9,572 nucleotides of DNA, taken from Dehalococcoidia bacterium. Lineage in GTDB: Bacteria > Chloroflexota > Dehalococcoidia > UBA6926. The DNA lies in assembly GCA_012271225.1 (NCBI GenBank), contig JAAXGS010000094.1, positions 1 through 9,572 on the forward strand, given 5' to 3'. The translations under genes and the position numbers were made by a program. This document shows positions 1 through 5,284 of this stretch, in pieces. Each line of letters starts with the position of its first letter. Position 1 is the first letter of the stretch. The notes beneath the pieces are model-generated. The model was given only the letters and a program-made list of their open reading frames with translations. It ran no database searches and was not told where the DNA came from.

Positions 1-393
1 GGTTTCCACGCCACCATTCGCGAGTGGCTGCTGAGCGCCGAATACATCATCAGCGAGGGAAACTGGAACGTCATCCTCTGTGAGCGCGGCGTCCGCACCT
101 TTGATGATGAGTTCTCACGGAATGTTCTGGACCTCACCGCCGTTCAGATCCTGAAGCGTGAAAGCCATCTGCCCGTCGTCGTGGACCCCAGCCATGGAAC
201 GGGCGACCGCGATCTTGTGATCCCCATGGCCAAGGCGTCCATCGCGGCCGGCGCGGACGGGCTGCTGATTGAGGCGCATCCGGACCCCACCAAGGCCCTG
301 TCCGACGGCGCGCAGTCATTGCCCATCGATTGGCTGCCGGGCCTGCGCGATGAGATCGCAAGCCTTTCCCGCGCCATCGGACGCCCGGAGTGA
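1..393 (+). CDS. aroF: 3-deoxy-7-phosphoheptulonate (DAHP) synthase, type I-beta, C-terminal part
   Basis: The 5' part lies outside the window; 130 residues and the TGA stop are visible. DAHP synthase condenses phosphoenolpyruvate and erythrose 4-phosphate in the cytoplasm, the first step of the shikimate pathway to Phe, Tyr and Trp. The visible part has the family signatures in order: ATIREWLLSAEYI (visible residues 4-16), NVILCERGVRTF (23-34), VVVDPSHGTG (59-68) and EAHPDPTKALSDG (91-103). His65, Glu91 and Asp102 fall where this fold has its metal ligands. The pattern is that of the Bacillus/Thermotoga-like I-beta class rather than the E. coli AroG/F/H class. Any N-terminal regulatory domain (ACT-like or chorismate mutase) would be to the left and cannot be judged. 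It sits 73 bp before tRNA-Tyr and leads an aromatic amino-acid block. Family assignment is very secure; the symbol is a convention (aroA or aroG in some species). Confidence 0.95.
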   Translation, partial: GFHATIREWLLSAEYIISEGNWNVILCERGVRTFDDEFSRNVLDLTAVQILKRESHLPVVVDPSHGTGDRDLVIPMAKASIAAGADGLLIEAHPDPTKALSDGAQSLPIDWLPGLRDEIASLSRAIGRPE

Positions 394-426
394 GGGCGGC
401 CGCAGGCAGCACGGAACGGCGCGACG

Positions 427-456
427 TTGGGAATGAACGGGAATGATCGGTACAAT
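427..456 (+). promoter_or_regulatory. Likely sigma-70-type promoter of tRNA-Tyr
   Basis: TTGGGA (427-432) and TACAAT (451-456) are separated by 18 bp. The -10 element ends 10 bp before the first base of the mature tRNA, so transcription would start only a few bases upstream of it. The short leader is typical of tRNA genes. Seen by pattern only. Confidence 0.6.
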
Positions 457-466
457 GCGAAGCACT

Positions 467-552
467 GGCAGGATGGCGGAGTGGACAAACGCACCAGGCT
501 GTAAACTTGGCGCCTCAGGGCTTCGGGGGTTCGAATCCCTCTCCTGCCACCA
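467..552 (+). tRNA. tRNA-Tyr: tRNA-Tyr (anticodon GTA), CCA encoded
   Basis: It folds as a complete class II tRNA. The acceptor stem is GGCAGGA (467-473) with TCCTGCC (542-548). The D stem is GCG (476-478) with CGC (490-492). The anticodon stem is CCAGG (494-498) with CTTGG (506-510), around loop CTGTAAA with anticodon GTA at 501-503. A long 14-nt variable arm (511-524), typical of bacterial tRNA-Tyr, follows. The T stem is GGGGG (525-529) with CCCTC (537-541), one G-T pair, around loop TTCGAAT. The discriminator is A549 and CCA is encoded at 550-552. The next gene, 107 bp downstream on the same strand, is a tyrosyl-tRNA synthetase. No clear intrinsic terminator lies between them, so read-through into the synthetase gene is possible. 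Confidence 0.97.
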
Positions 553-659
553 CTCACCCCGCCATATGCCCGCCCCGGCCGAGTGTGACTGATTGGCCTG
601 CCACGCCGCCTGATACGCTCATCGGTGCAACACCTCAACAGCGCTGCAGTGCCTGAGCC

Positions 660-2750
660 ATGACCTCCGTCTTTGAAATCTCCGGGGACATCCTGGAACG
701 CCACCCAACGTATATGGTCGGCGTCGTCTACGCGCTCGCGTCAGGGCCGCCGCCGCGCGAGAAAGCGGCGGTCATTCAGCGCGCCCTGCGTGAGGCGTCC
801 GAGTCTCTGCCGTGGCGGATCGGCGGCTCAGGACTCCGTCAACATCCTGCCATTCAGGCGTGGGAGCAGGCATTTGAGAGTGAGGGCGTCAATCCGTCTC
901 GCTATCCGCCGTCCATCGCCGCGCTGGCCGAGCGCGCCCTGCGCGGCGAGAGCATACCCTCCATCAATCCCGCCGCAGACATCAGCAACCTCATTTCTCT
1001 GAAACACCTTCTGCCCGTTGGCGCTCACGACCTGAACCGCCTGCCCGGGGATATTCAGGTGAGGCTGAGCCGCGGAGGGGACACGTTCACGGGGCCGGAC
1101 GGGGCCGAGGAGGCTGTGCCGGCCGGCGAACCCGTCTATGCAACGGACAACAACATCCGCACGCGGCGCTGGGTGTGGCGTCAGGCCCGGAACGCAATGG
1201 TTGGCTCGGACAGCCGCACGGTTCTCTTTCCCATCGATGGCTTTGCGGACTCGACCGGACAACGCGTGACGGACGCGACGGAGGAGTTGGCGGAGCTGGT
1301 TGCGTGGCTGTTTGGGGTGAGGACGCAGCTCGCCTACGTCACGGCTGCGCATCCCCGCCTGGCATTTTCGAGTTTCTCCGTCGACGAGCACTTCGATGCC
1401 AGGCCCGCCGTTGAAACCGGCCATATCCGGCCGGTCAATCCGCCGCGCGAGGCGCCCCGGGCCGTCGCTCGATTCATGCCGCATGAGGCGGACTCCCTGC
1501 CGGCCCCGGCGCGCCCCCCTGCGGATGAGACGCTGGCCCGCTGGACGCTGTCAGACCTGCTGCGGCGCGGTCTGCTTGACGGCGTGATCGTCGAGGACGA
1601 ACTCAAACAGGACCTGGCATCCGGCCGGCGGCTCACCGTCTATGAGGGCTATGATCCGACGAGTGCCAGCCTGCACATCGGTCATTATCTGTCGCTGCGC
1701 GTGCTGCGGTGGTTTCAACTGAACGGCCACCGCGTCATCTTCCTGTTCGGCGACTTTACGGCGCGGATTGGCGATCCCACCGGGCAGTCCGCGGAGCGCC
1801 GCCAACTCTCGCGGGAGCAGGTCGCCGCCAACGCGCAGACGTGGCGGGAGCAGATCTCCCGCGTGCTTGACTTTGGCGGCGACAACCCCGTTGAAATCAA
1901 GTGGAACGGGGAGTGGCTAGACGAGCTCTCCCTGCGGGACATGATTGAGATTGCCGCCAGGGTCACCGTCCAGCAGCTCATTGAGCGGGACATGTTTCAG
2001 GAGCGGCTGTCCCAGCAAAAGCCCCTGCATTTGCATGAGACGCTCTACCCTCTCCTGCAGGGCTTTGATTCCGTCGCCATGAGCGTGGACGCGGAGCTTG
2101 GCGGGCGTGACCAGATGTTCAACATGATGGTGGGGCGCGATCTTGTCCGGAACTACAACGGCAAGACGAAGCACGTCCTCATGACGCCCCTGATCCCCGG
2201 CCTGGACGGCCGCAAGATGAGCAAATCCTATGGAAACACCGTCGATCTGACGGAGAACCCCATCGACATGTTCTTCAAGCTCACGCAGGTCAGCGATGAC
2301 CTGCTGCCGCTGTTCCTCAGCGCCCTGACCGACGTCCCCGACGCGGACATCGAGGAAGTGCGCCGCAGACTCGGCAGTGAATCCAACCTGCAGGACGTTC
2401 GGGAGCGCTTTGCGCGGGAGGTGACGGAGCGGCTGCACGGGCCTGAGGCCGCGGAGAGGGCGCACAGGGAGTTCACGCTCGTCGTGGATCGGGGGCAGAC
2501 GCGGCAGGACGTCGAAGATGCGGTCCTCCGCGTGACGGGCGCGCCAATCACGACGGTTGACATCGCCATCGCGACCGGCCTCGCCACAAGCCGCGGGGAT
2601 GCCCGCCGCCTGATTCAGCAGGGCGGCCTGGAGATCAACAGTCGGCGTGAGACGGACCCGCAGCGTCACCAGACGCCGGAGGAGGTATCCGGAGCGATCA
2701 TCAAGATGGGCAAACGCGGGCACGTGCGCATGCGGGTGGAACGGGAATGA
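660..2750 (+). CDS. tyrS: Tyrosyl-tRNA synthetase with N-terminal PheRS-beta-like B3/B4 (editing-type) domain fusion
   Basis: The protein has 696 residues; ordinary TyrRS has about 400-430. Residues 1 to about 245 match solo B3/B4 domain proteins: FEISGDILERHPTYMVGVV near the start, then ISLKHLLPVGAHDLNRL (112-128), GEPVYATDNN (156-165) and RRWVWRQA (169-176). In the PheRS beta subunit this fold clears Tyr mis-attached to tRNA-Phe. A Pro/Ala-rich linker follows (about 250-288). Residues from about 289 form a full class I TyrRS: YEGYDPTSASLHIGH with HIGH at 339-342, AELGGRDQMFNMMVGR (478-493), KMSKS at 519-523, and a C-terminal S4 RNA-binding domain (about 630-693). KMSKS and GG-DQ-FN mark the TyrZ-like subtype. 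The frame is unbroken. The 660 ATG has no clear Shine-Dalgarno but matches the start of solo B3/B4 proteins. An internal ATG at 1476 (Met273) could start a plain TyrRS but also lacks one. TyrRS activity is near certain; editing is inferred. Confidence 0.93.
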   Translation: MTSVFEISGDILERHPTYMVGVVYALASGPPPREKAAVIQRALREASESLPWRIGGSGLRQHPAIQAWEQAFESEGVNPSRYPPSIAALAERALRGESIPSINPAADISNLISLKHLLPVGAHDLNRLPGDIQVRLSRGGDTFTGPDGAEEAVPAGEPVYATDNNIRTRRWVWRQARNAMVGSDSRTVLFPIDGFADSTGQRVTDATEELAELVAWLFGVRTQLAYVTAAHPRLAFSSFSVDEHFDARPAVETGHIRPVNPPREAPRAVARFMPHEADSLPAPARPPADETLARWTLSDLLRRGLLDGVIVEDELKQDLASGRRLTVYEGYDPTSASLHIGHYLSLRVLRWFQLNGHRVIFLFGDFTARIGDPTGQSAERRQLSREQVAANAQTWREQISRVLDFGGDNPVEIKWNGEWLDELSLRDMIEIAARVTVQQLIERDMFQERLSQQKPLHLHETLYPLLQGFDSVAMSVDAELGGRDQMFNMMVGRDLVRNYNGKTKHVLMTPLIPGLDGRKMSKSYGNTVDLTENPIDMFFKLTQVSDDLLPLFLSALTDVPDADIEEVRRRLGSESNLQDVRERFAREVTERLHGPEAAERAHREFTLVVDRGQTRQDVEDAVLRVTGAPITTVDIAIATGLATSRGDARRLIQQGGLEINSRRETDPQRHQTPEEVSGAIIKMGKRGHVRMRVERE

Positions 2751-3628
2751 CCGGCGATAAACCAACCGTGGGGTTCCTGCAGCCGGAGGCCACGTTCACC
2801 CACCTCGCCGCAATCAGCCACTTCGGCAGAGACGCGGACTATCAGCCGCTGGAGACGGAGGCGATCTGCCAGGCCATTCAGCGCGGCGAGATCGAGTACG
2901 GCGTGCTGCCCATTGAAAACCTGCTGGAGGGCACCGTCGGCGCGACGCTTGACTCCGTGGCCGCCACGGACGGCATCAGCGTGGTCGCGGAGGTTTTTCT
3001 GCCAATTCACCACCACCTGCTCACCAAAACATCGCTTGAGCAGGTCACGCGCATCTACTCCCACGCGCAGGCCCTCAGTCAGTGCCGCAGGAGCATTCAC
3101 CGCCTGTCCGAGGAACTTGGACACAGGATCGAGGTCATTGAGGAGGCGAGCACGGCGCGCGGCGCGCAGATCGCCGCCGCGTCCGATAATCCGGGCGCGG
3201 CTGCGCTGGCGACAAACGTCGCGGCGCTCTATTACGGACTCAAGATCGTGCGGGAGAACATGGAGGACGGCGCGGAGAACGCCACGCGGTTCTGGGTGCT
3301 GGGACATGACGCCATCCCGGACAGCACGGGCGGCGACAAGACGACGATCCTCTTCGACGTTGAGAATCGCCCGGGCGCTCTGGTCACCGTGCTGAATCTC
3401 TTCTCATCGCGCGGCCTGAACGCGACGATGCTGCAATCACGGCCATCCCGCCTTGACCAACGCGCCGGCCTGTGGGAGTACACCTTCTTTGTGGAGTTCC
3501 TGGGGCATATCCGGGACACGGACCTCGCGGCGGCCTACGCGGAGGTCGAGGCGGGGCTCGGCGCAATCTGCAAGCGCATCCGCCTGCTCGGTTCCTACCC
3601 GCGCAATTCGCTGACGGAAAAGGACTGA
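2747..3628 (+). CDS. pheA: Prephenate dehydratase (PDT plus ACT domain)
   Basis: This cytoplasmic enzyme converts prephenate to phenylpyruvate, the committed step to phenylalanine. The 293 residues are the usual length for a monofunctional enzyme, with no chorismate mutase domain. The PDT domain (about 6-187) has LPIENLLEGTVG (54-65), YSHAQALSQC (104-113) and the catalytic NATRF motif with Thr180-Arg181-Phe182. The ACT domain (about 197-285) has GALV at 210-213 and QSRP at 230-233, matching the GALV and ESRP motifs that bind Phe in feedback-inhibited enzymes. Two oddities are visible. ESRP has become QSRP, and the usual N-terminal GPEGTF is QPEATF (12-17). The start ATG overlaps the tyrS stop as ATGA, with GGTGGA (2735-2740) as a likely ribosome site, so the two genes are probably translationally coupled. 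Function is secure; feedback control by Phe is uncertain. Confidence 0.94.
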   Translation: MTGDKPTVGFLQPEATFTHLAAISHFGRDADYQPLETEAICQAIQRGEIEYGVLPIENLLEGTVGATLDSVAATDGISVVAEVFLPIHHHLLTKTSLEQVTRIYSHAQALSQCRRSIHRLSEELGHRIEVIEEASTARGAQIAAASDNPGAAALATNVAALYYGLKIVRENMEDGAENATRFWVLGHDAIPDSTGGDKTTILFDVENRPGALVTVLNLFSSRGLNATMLQSRPSRLDQRAGLWEYTFFVEFLGHIRDTDLAAAYAEVEAGLGAICKRIRLLGSYPRNSLTEKD

Positions 3629-3631
3629 CTG

Positions 3632-3666
3632 ATCCAGCATGCCCCTGGATGCGCGGAAAAACGCGC
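3632..3666 (+). terminator. Tandem hairpins after pheA, possible terminator
   Basis: Two adjacent inverted repeats follow the pheA stop by 3 bp: ATCCAG/CTGGAT (3632-3637 with 3645-3650, 7-nt loop) and GCGCG/CGCGC (3651-3655 with 3662-3666, loop GAAAAA). No T run follows, so this is not a textbook Rho-independent terminator. It may help end the aromatic operon or protect the mRNA 3' end. Confidence 0.35.
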
Positions 3667-3765
3667 GGCTCATCGCCCATTGTTCTCCCGCGTTACTATA
3701 GAAAGAGGCAGGAAACACGGCAGCCTGCCGGGCAGCGCGGGAATAAGCGGGAGTGAATGATCTAA

Positions 3766-3793
3766 CGGCGGGCTCCAACGCCGCGGGCCCGCG
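3766..3793. repeat. Dyad-rich leader before the TreT-like gene
   Basis: CGGCG (3766-3770) pairs with CGCCG (3779-3783) across an 8-nt loop. This overlaps a perfect 12-bp palindrome CGCGGGCCCGCG (3782-3793). Both lie just before the ribosome-binding site GGGAGGA (3801-3807) of the next gene and could be an operator or an RNA structure. The rest of the 182-bp gap (3629-3810) has a possible -10 box TATAGA (3697-3702) without a convincing -35. Confidence 0.3.
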
Positions 3794-3810
3794 TCTTTCA
3801 GGGAGGAATT

Positions 3811-5277
3811 GTGCTATCCAGGCTGAACGGGCGCGTCCGCGCCCGGAACATTGAGGAGGTGCGTGTCGCGCCCCGCCCGCTGGACCTCCTGACCCCCTTC
3901 ATCAGCGAGGAGCGGCAGCATCACATCGCCGCCGCCGCGGAGGCCGCCCGAAGAATGCTCGACGGCCGGGCCGTCATCAACATCAACTCCACGGCGCGGG
4001 GCGGCGGCGTGGCGGAGCTTGTGCAGGCGCTCTGCGGCTACGCCCGGGGCGCGGGAGTCGACTCGCGATGGCTGGTGATTGAGGGTGACGAGGAGTTCTT
4101 TCGCATCACCAAGCGCGCGCACAACAACCTGCACGGCGAGCCGGGAGACGGCGGGCCGCTCCGAGAGGCGGAGCGCGCCCTCTATGAGCGCGTGCTTGCG
4201 GAAAACGCCGCGTCGCTTGCGCCCCGCATCCGCCCCGGCGACATCGTCATCCTGCACGATCCGCAGACTGCGGGGCTGGCCCCGGCCATGCTCGCCGGCG
4301 GCGCGCGCGTCATCTGGCGATCTCACGTCGGCAGTGAGCGGCATGATGAGGTGGTGCGCGCCGGATGGGACTTCCTGCGCCCGTACATTCAGATGGCGGA
4401 TGTCTCCATCTTCAGCCTTGCGGAATACGCCCCGGAATGGCTGGAGCCCGCCGCGGTCCGCGTCATCAACCCGTCAATCGACCCCGCCAGCGCAAAGAGC
4501 CAGGACATCAGCGGAGCGGACGCGCGGCAGATTCTGAGGCAGGTCGGCCTGCTCGACGGGCCGCCGCCCGCGCGCCCGCCCCTGTTCCGCCGGGAGGACG
4601 GCTCGCCGTCACCCGTCACGCGCCGTGTGGAGCTCGTGAGCGAGGGCGATCTGCCCCGCGCCGCGGACCCCGTCGTCGCCCAGATTGCGCGGTGGGACGC
4701 CCTCAAGGACATGGCCGGCGTCATGCGCGCCTTTGCGGGCATGGAGAGCCGCCCCCGCGACGCCCACCTGTTTCTGGTGGGCCCGACCGTGGGCGGCGTC
4801 GCGGACGATCCGGAGGCGGGGCGCGTCCTGGCCGCCTGCGCGGCGGGGTGGCGGGCGCTGCCTGATGAGCAGCGCCGTCGCGTCCACCTGGTCAGCGTGC
4901 CGATGGATGACCGCGAGGAGAACGCCGCTGTCATCAACGCGATTCAGCGCCACGCGGCGGTCATCGTCCAGAAGAGCCTTGCGGAGGGGTTTGGGCTGAC
5001 GGTGACGGAGGCGATGTGGAAGGGCAAGGCCGTCATCGCAAGCGGCGTCGGCGGCATTCGGCATCAGATCATCGATGGCGAGTCCGGCATTCTTCTGCCG
5101 GACGCCGCGGACCTTGCCGCGTGCGGACGCGCCATGCGAGAGCTGCTGCTCAATCCGGCCCTGGCTGAAAGGCTCGGCGCGGCGGCGCGTGAGCGGGCGC
5201 GGCATAATTTTCTGCCGGACCGTCACCTTTTGCAGTACGCGGAACTCATCCTGGACACCATGCCGGAGGCGGCGTAA
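3811..5277 (+). CDS. TreT-like trehalose synthase family glycosyltransferase (GT4)
   Basis: Characterised TreT enzymes join the glucose of ADP- or UDP-glucose to free glucose, giving trehalose, and can run in reverse. This 488-residue protein has the family's N-terminal half with NINSTARGGGVAELV (57-71) and HDPQTAGL (149-156). The C-terminal nucleotide-sugar half has RWDALKD (294-300) and QKSLAEGFGLTVTEAMWKG (387-405), including the GT4 E-x7-E pair Glu392 and Glu400. No signal peptide or membrane segment is seen, so it is cytoplasmic. It is longer than archaeal TreT (about 410), mainly from an insert near residues 250-285 (PPPARPPLFRREDGSPSP region). That insert appears to mark a bacterial subfamily whose acceptor sugar is uncertain. 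The GTG start is supported by GGGAGGA at 3801-3807, though the spacer is short. It is probably a separate unit from pheA (182-bp gap). A compatible-solute role is plausible; the exact product is inferred. Confidence 0.85.
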   Translation: MLSRLNGRVRARNIEEVRVAPRPLDLLTPFISEERQHHIAAAAEAARRMLDGRAVININSTARGGGVAELVQALCGYARGAGVDSRWLVIEGDEEFFRITKRAHNNLHGEPGDGGPLREAERALYERVLAENAASLAPRIRPGDIVILHDPQTAGLAPAMLAGGARVIWRSHVGSERHDEVVRAGWDFLRPYIQMADVSIFSLAEYAPEWLEPAAVRVINPSIDPASAKSQDISGADARQILRQVGLLDGPPPARPPLFRREDGSPSPVTRRVELVSEGDLPRAADPVVAQIARWDALKDMAGVMRAFAGMESRPRDAHLFLVGPTVGGVADDPEAGRVLAACAAGWRALPDEQRRRVHLVSVPMDDREENAAVINAIQRHAAVIVQKSLAEGFGLTVTEAMWKGKAVIASGVGGIRHQIIDGESGILLPDAADLAACGRAMRELLLNPALAERLGAAARERARHNFLPDRHLLQYAELILDTMPEAA

Positions 5278-5284
5278 AAGGTAG

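Noticed and set aside
553..659. T-box or attenuator upstream of tyrS
   Set aside because: No T-box consensus, specifier loop, or terminator/antiterminator pair is visible in the 107 bp after the tRNA.
1917..2765. Long open frame of 282 codons on the - strand across tyrS and the start of pheA
   Set aside because: It is antisense to clear TyrRS motifs, has no recognisable domain, and its His/Arg/Leu-rich composition is what a GC-rich gene gives on its complement.
4609..5226. Open frame of 205 codons on the - strand inside the TreT-like gene
   Set aside because: It is a shadow of a strongly conserved glycosyltransferase, with no domain pattern and no ribosome site.
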